NCBI GenBank assembly: GCA_016719645.1
Contig: JADJYS010000012.1
Span: forward strand, 58,498 to 122,497
Direction: 5' to 3'
Source of the DNA: a bacterium
GTDB taxonomy: Bacteria; Krumholzibacteriota; Krumholzibacteriia; LZORAL124-64-63
DNA length: 64,000 nt
Positions 42,301-49,868 of this stretch are shown piece by piece. A program made the translations under genes and the position numbers. Each line of letters begins with the position of its first letter. The stretch's first letter is position 1. The notes below the pieces were generated by a model that did not search any database, was not told the DNA's origin, and saw only the letters and a list, made by a program, of their open reading frames with translations.

Positions 42301-42605
42301 ATGGAGTAGGACCCCTCGCCGTCGAAGACCGGCTCGTAGGTGGTGCCGGCGTTGACCGTCTTCCAGACGCCGCCGCTGCTGACCGCCACGTAGTACTCGG
42401 CGGGGTCGGCGGGGTTGACGGCGAAGTCGCCCACGCGGCCCGAGGCGAGGGCCGGCCCCAGCAGGCGCAGCCCGAGCCCCGCGAAGGTCTCGGCGTTCAG
42501 CGGGTTCTTGTCCGCCGGCGCCTTCTCTTCCTTGTCCTTCGCCGGCGCGGCGGCGGGCGCGGCGAGCAGCGCGAGGGCGGCGAGGATCCACAGCGTTCGC
42601 TTCAT
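39330..42605 (-). CDS. Secreted Asp-box (BNR) beta-propeller protein, VPS10/sortilin-like
   Basis: The 1091-residue protein has a signal peptide (MKRTLWILAALALLAAPAAAPA) and a long series of BNR/Asp-box repeats. Nine clear ones are visible, such as SVDGGRNW, TADGGATW, SVDGGKTW, SDDAGENW and TEDGGATW, spread over residues about 80-740. This is the pattern of the large VPS10/sortilin-type ten-bladed propellers annotated as glycosyl hydrolases or exo-sialidases in Bacteroidota and relatives. The C-terminal third is a beta-rich domain (VSWDLRDPSLRPAGTSPATDGG) followed by helices. No sialidase Arg triad is evident, so an enzymatic role should not be assumed; protein binding or peptidase-like roles are possible. 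Confidence 0.85.
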   Translation of the reverse strand: MKRTLWILAALALLAAPAAAPAKDKEEKAPADKNPLNAETFAGLGLRLLGPALASGRVGDFAVNPADPAEYYVAVSSGGVWKTVNAGTTYEPVFDGEGSYSIGCVTLDPRDPKVVWVGTGENNSQRSVAYGDGVYKSVDGGRNWTNTGLKESEHVGMIVVDPRDSDTVYVAAQGPLWRSGGDRGLYRTADGGATWQKILDISPDTGVSELRLDPRDPDVMYAVSYQRRRHVWVLLDGGPESAIHKSVDGGKTWRKLTRGLPAGDLGRIGIAVSPARPDLVFAIVEAAEAGGFYRSDDAGENWRKMSDYVSTSPQYYQEIFADPHAAERVYSLDTYFQVTEDGGATWKRVPIESKHVDDHALWIDPDDVDHLLIGCDGGIYETWDRGANWDYKANLPVTQFYKVAVDQAVPFYNVYGGTQDNNTLGGPARTNNNHGLRNSDWFVTQGGDGFEPQIDPTDPSIVYSQYQHGGLARFDRRSGESLDIQPQPAWGEPAYRFNWNSPLLISPHDHERLYFGCQKLLRSDDRGASWTEVSGDLSRGLDRNRLEVMGRVWSVDAVAKNRSTSFYGSLVSLDESVLREGLIYAGTDDGLVQVTLDGGRTWQARDGFAGAPAQAFVEDLDADRHREATVYVCLDNHKKGDFKPYLLRSDDHGKTWRSIAGDLPERGTVHCFVQDHVNPDLLFCGTEFGVYFTLDGGGRWVRLKGGFPVISVRDLEIQRRENDLVVGTFGRGIYVLDDYAPLRAITRAALEGEPALLFPVKDALLYNEGSPLGGRGKASQGDSFYRADNPPFGAVFTLHLREKLSGRRDRRHEAEKALVEKKEPVHYPSWDDLRAEDREDAPGYFLEIADLDGRVVRRVAVANQAGLQRVSWDLRDPSLRPAGTSPATDGGPLVAPGQYVAQLMRRADDVVTPLAAPQRFTVKPLALAALASREPTELQRFQRAVAELQRSVLGAVGKADEVQERIDHVKPALFNTTGAGGAELATLRAIEARLADLRVILQGDDTVASRNEPTPPSLVERIERVAYGSWESSAPPTGTHRETYRTVAERFPQVQSELAAIDADLAGFERMLEAMGAPWTPGRSPVWRADK

Positions 42606-42641
42606 GGTGTTCTCCCGGATCGGCGTGGGGCGGGACGGGCG

Positions 42642-42674
42642 CCGGCGCCGTCCCCCCGCGGGGAACGGCGCCGG
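42642..42674 (-). terminator. GC-rich hairpin between the permease gene and the Asp-box protein gene
   Basis: The 9-bp stem CCGGCGCCG/CGGCGCCGG continues inward as CCCC/GGGG. It lies about 50 bases past the permease stop on the minus strand and about 37 bases before the next start, so it may end the metal-uptake transcript. Confidence 0.45.
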
Positions 42675-42722
42675 GATCGAGAATGCGGCATGGGGAGGGG
42701 CGAGGCAACCGGGAATCGGCCG

Positions 42723-43550
42723 TCAGCCGCGGCGCAGCAGGGACTCCAGGAGCACCTGCAGCCCCAGCAGGAACCCGAACACGCAGACGATGGCCGCGCC
42801 GGTGGGCAGGTCCAGCACGTAGCTCAGCGCGGCGCCGAGCACCACCGCCGCGACGCCGACCGCCAGCGTGTAGACGAAGTGGCGGCGGTGGTCGGCGTAC
42901 AGGCGCACGCTCATGACCGTGGGCACCACCAGCAGCGTGAACACCAGCAGCACGCCGGCGATCTGCACGCTGGAGGTCACGACCGTGCCCAGGATCAGGT
43001 AGAACGCGAAGTCCCAGCGCCGCAGCGGCAGGCCCTCGCGCCGGGCCGCCTCGGCGTCGGCGGAGATCCGGTCCAGCGGCCCGCGCCACCGCCAGAGCAG
43101 GAAGCCCAGGACGGCGTAGAGGGCCGCGGTCTTCAGCAGGGTCGGCCAGGTGACCCAGAGGATCGCCCCGACCAGCAGGTGGTTGATCTCCTCCCCGCCG
43201 TGCGGCACCTGGGTCAGCACCAGGATCATCGCCGCGCTGCACACCGCGTAGATGATCCCGATGTACGCCTCCTGCGGCACGCGCTCCGACTTGCCGCGCG
43301 TGCGCGAGATCAGCAGGGCGCCCAGGAAGGTGCTGCCCAGGGCCACGGCGTAGGTGCCGTCGGTGCCGATCTCCCCGCCCAGCAGCAGGGAGATCGCCAC
43401 GCCGAAGGCGGCCACCTGGGCCAGGGCGATGTCGACGAAGATCACGCCGCGCCGCACCACGTGGTGGCCGAGGTGGGAGTGCATCGCCACCAGCACCAGC
43501 GCCATCACCACCGGCGCCGCCATCATCTCCAGGAAGCCGTCCATGGTCAC
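42723..43550 (-). CDS. Zinc/manganese ABC transporter permease (ZnuB-like)
   Basis: The 275-residue protein has eight or nine membrane spans and the ABC-3 family pattern: HSHLGHHVVRRGVIFVDIALAQVAAFG near the N-terminus, and IAGVLLVFTLLVVPTVMSVRL, which carries the conserved loop before the last spans. It would form the channel of a zinc or manganese importer. It overlaps the substrate-binding gene by four bases (ATGA), so the two are coupled. No ATPase gene (znuC-type) is present in this cluster, so the energising subunit must be encoded elsewhere. Confidence 0.9.
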   Translation of the reverse strand: MTMDGFLEMMAAPVVMALVLVAMHSHLGHHVVRRGVIFVDIALAQVAAFGVAISLLLGGEIGTDGTYAVALGSTFLGALLISRTRGKSERVPQEAYIGIIYAVCSAAMILVLTQVPHGGEEINHLLVGAILWVTWPTLLKTAALYAVLGFLLWRWRGPLDRISADAEAARREGLPLRRWDFAFYLILGTVVTSSVQIAGVLLVFTLLVVPTVMSVRLYADHRRHFVYTLAVGVAAVVLGAALSYVLDLPTGAAIVCVFGFLLGLQVLLESLLRRG

Positions 43551-44503
43551 TCCTTGCCCGGCGCCGCGGCCGCTTCGGCCAGGCGCCGGGTCACGACGTC
43601 CAGGAACGCGAGGTAGTCGTCGGTGCCCGGCTCGGCGCCCGAGTGGCCCGGCAGGACCGCCAGGGAGGCGCCGGCGCGGCCGGCGACCTCGCGCACGACG
43701 TCGAGGTGGTCCCAGCTCGCGGCCACGACCACGACGTCGCCCAGCGCGCGGGACTTCTCGACCATGTCCTGCACGTGCCGCGGCGAGGCCGCGATGCCCG
43801 GCCGGTGCTCGATCTCGCCGATCACGTCCAGGCCGAGCCAGTCGCAGAGGTAGTTCCAGTGCTGGTGGTTCAGCAGGACGTGCCGGGCCCGCAGGGCGGC
43901 GGTCCGCTCCCGCCAGACCGGCAGCCGCTCCCGCAGCTGCGCGGCGTAGGCCTCGGCCCGGTCACGGTAGGCCGCCGCGTGCGGCGGGTCCAGCTCCCCG
44001 AAACGGCGGCCGACGAGCTCCACGACGGCGATCATCCGGCGCGGGTCGACGGTGTAGTGCGGGTTGCCCTGCGGGTGGATGTCGCCCAGGCCGCGATCGA
44101 CGGCGCCGGACGGGACGTCCAGGACGGCGTCCAGGGCGGCGGAACAGTCGATCATCCCGGGCGCGCCGGGGCGCACCCGCGGGTTGCGGGCCTTCTCCAG
44201 CAGCGGCGGCAGCCAGCCGATCTCCAGCTCGAGGCCGTTGAACAGCAGCGCGTCGGCCTGGCCCAGCTTGCGCGACAGCGAGGGCTTGGCGGGCAGGTAG
44301 TGGGGGTCCATGCCGCCGGGGCAGAGGACCGTCACCTCCACGTCGCTGCCGCCCACGGCCCGCGCCGCGCAGCCGAGGTCCGAGAGGGTGACCGCCACGC
44401 GCAGCGGCCCGTCCTTCGCGGCGGCGGGCCCGGGCGAGACGAGGGGAACGAGGCAGGCGGCCAGCGCCAGGGCGACCGCGGCGATCCGGTTCGGGATCTT
44501 CAT
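43547..44503 (-). CDS. Zinc/manganese ABC transporter substrate-binding protein (ZnuA-like)
   Basis: The 318-residue product has a signal peptide (AAVALALAACLVPLVSPGPAAA) and the cluster A-I metal-binding fold: VAVTLSDLGCAARAVGG at the start, GGMDPHYLPAKPSL (first metal His), GNPHYTVDPRRM (second), VLLNHQHWNYLCDWLGLDVIGEIE (third) and a C-terminal lobe ending near GTDDYLAFLDVVTRRLAEAA. It captures Zn2+ or Mn2+ in the periplasm for the adjacent permease. There is no long His-rich loop, which makes the metal less certain. It sits nine bases downstream of the outer-membrane protein gene. Confidence 0.9.
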   Translation of the reverse strand: MKIPNRIAAVALALAACLVPLVSPGPAAAKDGPLRVAVTLSDLGCAARAVGGSDVEVTVLCPGGMDPHYLPAKPSLSRKLGQADALLFNGLELEIGWLPPLLEKARNPRVRPGAPGMIDCSAALDAVLDVPSGAVDRGLGDIHPQGNPHYTVDPRRMIAVVELVGRRFGELDPPHAAAYRDRAEAYAAQLRERLPVWRERTAALRARHVLLNHQHWNYLCDWLGLDVIGEIEHRPGIAASPRHVQDMVEKSRALGDVVVVAASWDHLDVVREVAGRAGASLAVLPGHSGAEPGTDDYLAFLDVVTRRLAEAAAAPGKE

Positions 44504-44512
44504 GACGGCCTC

Positions 44513-45670
44513 CTAGTAGAGATGGGCCGGGTGCGACCCGATGGTGAAGTTCCACTGCAGCGAGAAGCGCAGGTCGTCGGCGTCGCCGCCGTCCTGGTCG
44601 AGCTGCGAGATCTCGGCGCGCAGCGCGCTGTACTCGCTCGGGGCGAAGGTCAGGTTGGCCCGGTACTCGTTCCAGGTGGCCAGCGTCTCGACCTCCTCGC
44701 CGCCGACGTCCACGTGCCCGGAGACGTCCGCGGCCTGCCCGGCGCCGAATCCCGCCCACCAGTTGCGGTGGACGCGCGCCTGCAGGTGGCTGTACCAGCC
44801 CAGCGGGTCGCCCTCGGCGTGCTCGGGATCGGGCAGGATCAGCTCGCTGGTCCAGACCACGGCCGGGCCGTGGGAGCGCGCGCCGCTGATCCACTTGTAG
44901 GTCAGGTCGACGCCGTAGACGCCCAGGCCGCCGGCCGGCTCGTCCTCGTGGTGCGCGCCCGGGCCGTGCAGCAGCGAGCCGCCCAGCTCCAGCGTGGCGG
45001 TCGGCGCCACGTCCCAGGTCTGCGTCCAGCGCGCGCCCCAGGCCAGGTCGCGGTCGTGGGCGTCGAAGATCTCGGCGTCGCCGTTGACGGCGTAGGCCGC
45101 GAACTCCGAGTACCAGGGCAGCGGCACCGTCGCCTCGGCCCGCGCGCCGACCTCGGTGAGGCCGTGGTCGCCCAGGAACGAGCGCACGGCGACCGGCGCC
45201 CGCACGAAGGCGAACTGGTGGGTGTGCAGCGGCACGTGCTTGCCGAAGGGCACGTAGTCCTTGCCCAGGACCAGGCCCAGCCCCGCCGGCAGGCCGCGCG
45301 CGCGGATGCGCGCCACCTCGATGTCGGTGGCGAAGGCGGCCTCGTCCTGGGCGTCGGCCTCTTCCCCGTCGTGGTGGTGGCCGATCTCCTGGTGGTAGGC
45401 GACGACCAGGTCCGCGGTCCAGAACGGGTCGACCACCGAGGTGAACTGCATCTCGGCCTCCTGCAGGCCGATGCGGTTGGCGTCGTGGCCGTCGTCGTCG
45501 GCCGAGGTCTCGCCCAGGAACAGGGCGTTGACGCTGATGGCCGGGTTCATCAGGCTGCTGATGCCGGTGACGGTGCTGGCGGAGGCGGCCGGCTCGGCGG
45601 CCGCGGCGGCGCCGCCGAACGCCAGGATCGCCGAGGCGGCGAGGATCGCCGCGGGGATGCGGATGTTCAT
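44513..45670 (-). CDS. Outer-membrane porin-like protein of the metal-uptake cluster
   Basis: The 385-residue product has a signal peptide (AILAASAILAFGGAAAAAE) and many amphipathic strands ending in an aromatic pattern (FSLQWNFTIGSHPAHLY), as in beta-barrel porins. It has His/Asp-rich loops such as HQEIGHHHDGEEADAQDE and DDDGHDANRIG that could attract divalent metal. The location just upstream of ZnuA- and ZnuB-like genes suggests a zinc- or manganese-specific outer-membrane channel that does not use TonB. GAGGAGAAAG precedes the ATG. Other readings include a general LbtU-like or phosphate-selective-like porin. Confidence 0.75.
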   Translation of the reverse strand: MNIRIPAAILAASAILAFGGAAAAAEPAASASTVTGISSLMNPAISVNALFLGETSADDDGHDANRIGLQEAEMQFTSVVDPFWTADLVVAYHQEIGHHHDGEEADAQDEAAFATDIEVARIRARGLPAGLGLVLGKDYVPFGKHVPLHTHQFAFVRAPVAVRSFLGDHGLTEVGARAEATVPLPWYSEFAAYAVNGDAEIFDAHDRDLAWGARWTQTWDVAPTATLELGGSLLHGPGAHHEDEPAGGLGVYGVDLTYKWISGARSHGPAVVWTSELILPDPEHAEGDPLGWYSHLQARVHRNWWAGFGAGQAADVSGHVDVGGEEVETLATWNEYRANLTFAPSEYSALRAEISQLDQDGGDADDLRFSLQWNFTIGSHPAHLY

Positions 45671-45771
45671 GTTCTTTCTCCTCTGTTTCCTGGCGCGCGC
45701 GGAATACCGCGGACGGCGGTCGCCGGGCGCGCCGAACCTGGATCTTCACGGATTGCGGAGCGTCGCGTTGA

Positions 45772-46092
45772 TCAGGCGGAAACGGGAGGGGCGCGCGCCT
45801 CGCGCACGGGCAGGATCAGCAGGCCCAGCGCGCGGACCTCGGCGGCCGGGACCCGCGCGACCGCGGCGGCGTCGGCCAGGGGCGCCTCGAAAGCGCCTTC
45901 GGCCAGCGTGCCGGTGTGAAAGACGATGCAGACCGCTGCGGCGTGCCCGTCGTTGCCGGCGTGGGGATCCGCGTGGTCGTAGTGGTGCTTGAGGTGGGCG
46001 GCCTGGAACACGCCGAGGCTCGCCAGCAGGAGCAGGGCCGTCAGGGCCCTGAACGCGGGGAGGCGGGAGGCCGGTGTCGCGGTGCGGAACAT
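45772..46092 (-). CDS. Small His-rich exported protein, first gene of the metal-uptake cluster
   Basis: The 106-residue product has a hydrophobic N-terminal segment (ALTALLLLASLGVFQAA) directly followed by a His/Asp-rich stretch (HLKHHYDHADPHAGNDGHAAAVCIVFHTG) with a Cys. The size and pattern recall DUF2946-like small metal-associated proteins. It lies 101 bases upstream of the outer-membrane channel gene on the same strand, so it probably belongs to the same transcript and may buffer or sense the metal in the periplasm. The start codon at 46092 lacks a good ribosome binding site. I saw no clear Zur-type operator upstream. Confidence 0.6.
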   Translation of the reverse strand: MFRTATPASRLPAFRALTALLLLASLGVFQAAHLKHHYDHADPHAGNDGHAAAVCIVFHTGTLAEGAFEAPLADAAAVARVPAAEVRALGLLILPVREARAPPVSA

Positions 46093-46208
46093 GCGCGCAG
46101 GATACGTCGATGCGGCCGCGACGGCAACCCGGCGGGAACCGCCGCCCGCGCGGAAGCGTATACGCGGGGATCCCGCCGACGCGCACCCGCCCCCGCCGGA
46201 GGCCCGAG

Positions 46209-46898
46209 ATGACGCCGACCAGCCCCCTCGCCCGCCGCCTGCGCTCCTGGCTGCCCCTGCTGGTGGTCGTCCTGAGCGCGCTGAGCTTCCGCTCCGCCGT
46301 CGCCAACTGGTACGACGTGCCGACGGGCTCGATGCAGCCCACCATCTACGAGGGCGACCGCATCCTGGTGGACCGCACCGCCTTCTCCCTGCGCCTCCCG
46401 CTGCTGGGCTGCGAGCTGGCGCGGACCGGCGAGCCGCGGCGCGGCGACATCGTCGTGCTGACCTCGCCCCACGACGGCACCCGCCTGGTCAAGCGCGTGG
46501 TCGGCCTGCCCGGCGACACGGTGGCCATGCGCGCCGGCGACCTGCTGCTCGACGGGCGGCCGCTCCCCTGCGAGCCCCGGACCGGCGAGCTGCGCTGGGC
46601 GCTCCCGCCCGACGACGAGGGCCGCCACGACCTGCTCACCGAGGACCTCGGCGGCCGCCGCCACGCCGTGATGCTGTCCCCCGACAGCCCGGCGCCGCGC
46701 GACTTCGGCCCGGTGACGGTGCCGCCCGACTCCTACCTGGTCATGGGCGACAACCGCGACCACAGCTTCGATTCGCGCTATTTCGGGTTCGTGGGCCGCG
46801 ACGCGCTGCAGGGCCGGGCCCTGGCCGTCGTGGCCTCGGTCGACCGGGACCGCGGCTGGCGCCCCAGGCTGGGCCGCTTCTTCACCCGGCTCGACTAG
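46209..46898 (+). CDS. lepB: Signal peptidase I
   Basis: The 229-residue protein has one N-terminal membrane span (SWLPLLVVVLSALSF) and the S26 signature motifs. The catalytic Ser is in VPTGSMQPTIYEGDRILVD (about residue 43), the catalytic Lys in TRLVKRVVGLPGDTV (about residue 97), and the terminal box is VMGDNRDHSFDSRYFGFV. It cleaves Sec and Tat signal peptides at the outer face of the inner membrane. The chosen ATG at 46209 gives a normal length; longer upstream starts would add a basic, unlikely extension. Several genomes of this kind carry more than one lepB, so this may not be the only copy. Confidence 0.93.
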   Translation: MTPTSPLARRLRSWLPLLVVVLSALSFRSAVANWYDVPTGSMQPTIYEGDRILVDRTAFSLRLPLLGCELARTGEPRRGDIVVLTSPHDGTRLVKRVVGLPGDTVAMRAGDLLLDGRPLPCEPRTGELRWALPPDDEGRHDLLTEDLGGRRHAVMLSPDSPAPRDFGPVTVPPDSYLVMGDNRDHSFDSRYFGFVGRDALQGRALAVVASVDRDRGWRPRLGRFFTRLD

Positions 46899-46962
46899 GT
46901 CCCGGCCGGATGGCGGTCGCTCCCCGGAGCGGCCGCCTGCCCCCCCGGCCGGCCCACGCGAA

Positions 46963-46992
46963 GAAGGCCGCCCCGATCACGGGGCGGCCTTC
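46963..46992. terminator. Bidirectional terminator between lepB and the ammonia-lyase gene
   Basis: A perfect 12-bp stem, GAAGGCCGCCCC/GGGGCGGCCTTC with a six-base loop, is followed on the plus strand by GCTTCTCT. It separates two convergent genes. Confidence 0.75.
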
Positions 46993-47017
46993 GCTTCTCT
47001 CATCGGCAGTGCGGTGG

Positions 47018-48544
47018 TCAGCCGGCCAGGTTCCCGACGACCGCCTCGACCTTCTCGAGGATCCCGCACGACCGCACCAGCTCCATCATCGCGGTGTGGT
47101 CGTCGTGCAGGGGACGGTCGACGTCCAGGAACGCCACGTGCTCGCGCACCGCGGCGTGGCCGGCCGCGACGCCGGCTCCCTTCTTGAAGTCGCGGAAGTC
47201 CAGGGCCTGCGCCGCGGCCATGAACTCGATGCCCAGGATGCCGCAGGCGTTCTCGACGATCTGCTTGTTCTTCAGGGCCGTGTTCATGCCCATCGAGACG
47301 AAGTCCTCCTGGTCCGCCGCGGCGGGGATGGACTGGACCGACGCGGGCGCGCTGAGGATCCGCTGCTCCACGATGAGCGAGTCGGCGGTGTACTGGCTGA
47401 GCATCAACCCTGAGAACATGCCGGCGCCCTTGGTCAGGAAGGCCGGCAGGCCCACGCTCAGGGCCGGGTTGAGCAGGCGGTTCAGGCGCCGCTCGCTCAG
47501 CACGCAGACCATCGTCAGGGCCGCGCCGGCCATGTCCATGGGCAGCGACACCGGCGAGCCCTGGAAGTTGGCCCCGGTCAGGGTCAGCTTCTTCTCGGGC
47601 ACGAAGATCGGGTTGTCGCCGACGCCGTTGAGCTCGATCTCGACCTGCTCGCGCGCCCAGCGCACGGCGTCGTGCGCCGCGCCGATGACCTGCGGGCTGG
47701 AACGCATGGAGTAGGCGTCCTGCACCTTGGTCTTGATCTTGCCGGTCTGCAGGTCCGAGCCTTCGATGCAGCGGCGGATGGCGCCGGCGCTGCGCACCGC
47801 CCCGGGGAAGCCGCGCAGCTCGTGCAGCTGGGAGGTGTAGGGCTTCAGGTTCGCCAGCAGCGCCTCGAGCGTCATGGCGCAGGCGATCTCGGCCTGCTTC
47901 AGCAGCCGGTCCATGTCGTGCAGGTGCAGCGCGCTCATGGCGGTCAGCAGGTTGCTGCCGTTGATGGTGGCCAGGCCGTCGCGGGCCTCCAGGCCGGGCA
48001 CCGGGATGCCGGCGCGGGCGAAGGCTTCCTTGCCCGGCAGCAGCTCGCCCTGGTACCAGGCGCGGCCCTCGCCCATCAGCAGCTGCGCGATCTGGCTCAT
48101 CGGCGCCAGGTCGCCGCAGGCGCCGACCGAGCCCTTCTGGCAGACGAAGGGCGTGACGCCCTTGTTGAGCATCGCCACGAGCGTCTGGGTGATCACCGGC
48201 CGGCAGCCGCTGTTGCCGTGGGCGTGGACGTTGATCCGGCCGACCATGGCGCCGCGCACGTACTCGGCGGGCGCGGGGTCGCCGATGCCGGCGGAGTGGT
48301 TGTAGATGAGGTACTTCTGGAAGTCCTTGACCTGGTCGTCGTTCAGCACGATCTCGGAGAACTCCCCGATGCCCGTGTTGACCCCGTACATGATCTCGTG
48401 CGCCTGGATCTTCTCCTCGAGCATCGCCCGGCAGGTCCCGATGCGCGCGAGCGCCTCGGGCGCCAGTTCCACGTGCTCGCCGTGGCGCGCCACGCGCGCC
48501 AGCTTGTCGATGGTCAGGCCGGAGCCGTTCAGCACGACCGTCAT
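47018..48544 (-). CDS. Histidine/aromatic ammonia-lyase family enzyme with an Ala-Cys-Gly MIO triad
   Basis: The 508-residue protein matches histidine ammonia-lyase over its length. It has MYGVNTGIGEF, YNHSAGIGDPAP, GRINVHAHGNSGCRPVI, GLATINGSNLLTAMSAL and the late segment SVQSIPAAADQEDFVSMGM. The electrophilic cofactor MIO normally forms from Ala-Ser-Gly; here the segment reads GSVGACGDLAPMSQ, with Cys143 (codon 48116-48118) in place of Ser. Also, LAPMSQ replaces the LAPLSH-like segment seen in many histidine lyases, so the substrate may not be histidine. AGGGGAC precedes the ATG at 48544. No other hut gene lies nearby. Tyrosine or phenylalanine lyase or aminomutase activity is possible. Confidence 0.82.
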   Translation of the reverse strand: MTVVLNGSGLTIDKLARVARHGEHVELAPEALARIGTCRAMLEEKIQAHEIMYGVNTGIGEFSEIVLNDDQVKDFQKYLIYNHSAGIGDPAPAEYVRGAMVGRINVHAHGNSGCRPVITQTLVAMLNKGVTPFVCQKGSVGACGDLAPMSQIAQLLMGEGRAWYQGELLPGKEAFARAGIPVPGLEARDGLATINGSNLLTAMSALHLHDMDRLLKQAEIACAMTLEALLANLKPYTSQLHELRGFPGAVRSAGAIRRCIEGSDLQTGKIKTKVQDAYSMRSSPQVIGAAHDAVRWAREQVEIELNGVGDNPIFVPEKKLTLTGANFQGSPVSLPMDMAGAALTMVCVLSERRLNRLLNPALSVGLPAFLTKGAGMFSGLMLSQYTADSLIVEQRILSAPASVQSIPAAADQEDFVSMGMNTALKNKQIVENACGILGIEFMAAAQALDFRDFKKGAGVAAGHAAVREHVAFLDVDRPLHDDHTAMMELVRSCGILEKVEAVVGNLAG

Positions 48545-48615
48545 CTCTGTCCCCTTCCACATATCCCTCGCACGGAAGTGTCGACGTCGATGACGCCGGT
48601 CCGTGCCTGCGGACT

Positions 48616-48643
48616 ACGTTATCGCGCCGGCAGCGGGAGTCAA
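48616..48643 (-). promoter_or_regulatory. Predicted sigma70 promoter of the ammonia-lyase gene
   Basis: On the minus strand TTGACT (48643-48638) and TAACGT (48621-48616) are 16 bases apart, about 70 bases before the start codon at 48544. Confidence 0.5.
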
Positions 48644-48758
48644 GCGGCGGTGGGCCGGAACCGGGGGGGCCGGGACGGGGCTCCCCGCTTGACGGATCCC
48701 GGGTTTGGCCCAAGATTGTCCCGCTCGCCCGACACCCCCCCGAAAGGACGCCGCCGCC

Positions 48759-49868
48759 TTGTCCCACGAGATCCGCGAGATCGAGAACCTGGACGACTTC
48801 CTGGCGCTGGCCCCGGCGTGGGACGCCTGCCTGGCGGCCTCGGGCCGCGACTCGATGTTCCTGACCTCGGCCTGGCTCGCCGCCTGGTGGCGGGCCCACG
48901 GCCGCGGCCGGTCGCTGCGGGTCCTCGCCGCGTTCTCGGGGGAGCGCCTGGTCGCCGGCGCCCCCCTCTGCAGCGGCCCCGGCCGCTACTACGGCGTGCC
49001 GCTGCGCGAGACCTGCTTCGTGGGCGACGGGACGTCCGACCGCCAGGGCTTCCCGGTCCTGCCGGGGCACGAGGCGGCGCTGGACGCGATCTGGCGGCGG
49101 CTGCGCGGGGAGCCCCGCGGCAGCGCCATCGTCAGGCTCGAGGAGATGCGCGCCGACGAACCCGCCGTCGCGCGGGGGCGCGCCGTCTGGCCCGCCCTGG
49201 AGAGCGAGCACGCCTCGTGGCTGCCCTACCTGGACCTGACGCCCGGCTGGGCGGCGATCGAGGCCGGCCTGCCCCGCAAGTACCGCTCCGAGATGCGCAC
49301 GCGCACGAAGGTCTTCGACGCGTGGGGGGACTGGTCCTTCCGGCAGTTCCGCGGGAGCGACGTCCTGGCCCATCTGGACGAGACGGCAGCCATCGAGCGC
49401 GCCAGCCACAAGACGGCCGAGGGCCGCACGTTCTACGGCGACCCGCGCAACCTGGACTTCATGCGGCGCCTGCTGGCCGAGCCGGGACCGCTCGCGCCCC
49501 TGCTCTCGGTGCTCGAGGTCCGGGGCGCCGCGGTGGCCTACCTGCTGGGCTTCGTCCACGACGGCGTCTACCACGCCTACAACACGGCCCACCTGCCGGG
49601 CTTCGAGAAGGGTTCGCCGGGGAAGTGGGTCATGCACCGCACGGTGCAGGCTTGCGCCGAGGACGGGCTGCGCGGCTTCGACTTCCTGCGGGGCGCCTCG
49701 TACATGAAGTCCCGCTTCCGCCCCGAGGAGCGGCCCAACGCGCGCGCCGTGGCGTTCGGGCGGGGGCCCGTCCCCGCCCTGCTGCGCCTCGCCGTCTTCC
49801 GGGTCCGCCCGCGTCTGCTGCGCTACCGCAAGGCGTCCGCCCCCGCCCCCGCCGCCGACGCCGAGTAG
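48759..49868 (+). CDS. FemAB/CelD-like GNAT-fold protein
   Basis: The 369-residue product has the double-GNAT arrangement of CelD/BioF2-type proteins: an N-terminal lobe (FLTSAWLAAWWRAHGRGRSLRVLAAF) and a C-terminal lobe with RKYRSEMRTRTKVF, LSVLEVRGAAVAYLLGFVHDGVYHAYNTAH, and FDFLRGASYMKSRF near the end. Such proteins are often encoded with exopolysaccharide or cell-wall genes and transfer acyl or aminoacyl groups; the substrate is unknown here. The TTG start is chosen because AAAGGA lies at the right distance. Its 3' end overlaps that of the convergent amidase gene by 46 bases. Confidence 0.78.
   Translation: MSHEIREIENLDDFLALAPAWDACLAASGRDSMFLTSAWLAAWWRAHGRGRSLRVLAAFSGERLVAGAPLCSGPGRYYGVPLRETCFVGDGTSDRQGFPVLPGHEAALDAIWRRLRGEPRGSAIVRLEEMRADEPAVARGRAVWPALESEHASWLPYLDLTPGWAAIEAGLPRKYRSEMRTRTKVFDAWGDWSFRQFRGSDVLAHLDETAAIERASHKTAEGRTFYGDPRNLDFMRRLLAEPGPLAPLLSVLEVRGAAVAYLLGFVHDGVYHAYNTAHLPGFEKGSPGKWVMHRTVQACAEDGLRGFDFLRGASYMKSRFRPEERPNARAVAFGRGPVPALLRLAVFRVRPRLLRYRKASAPAPAADAE

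Noticed and set aside
47018..48544. Full hut operon
   Set aside because: Only the ammonia-lyase is present. No urocanase, imidazolonepropionase or formiminoglutamase gene lies on either side.
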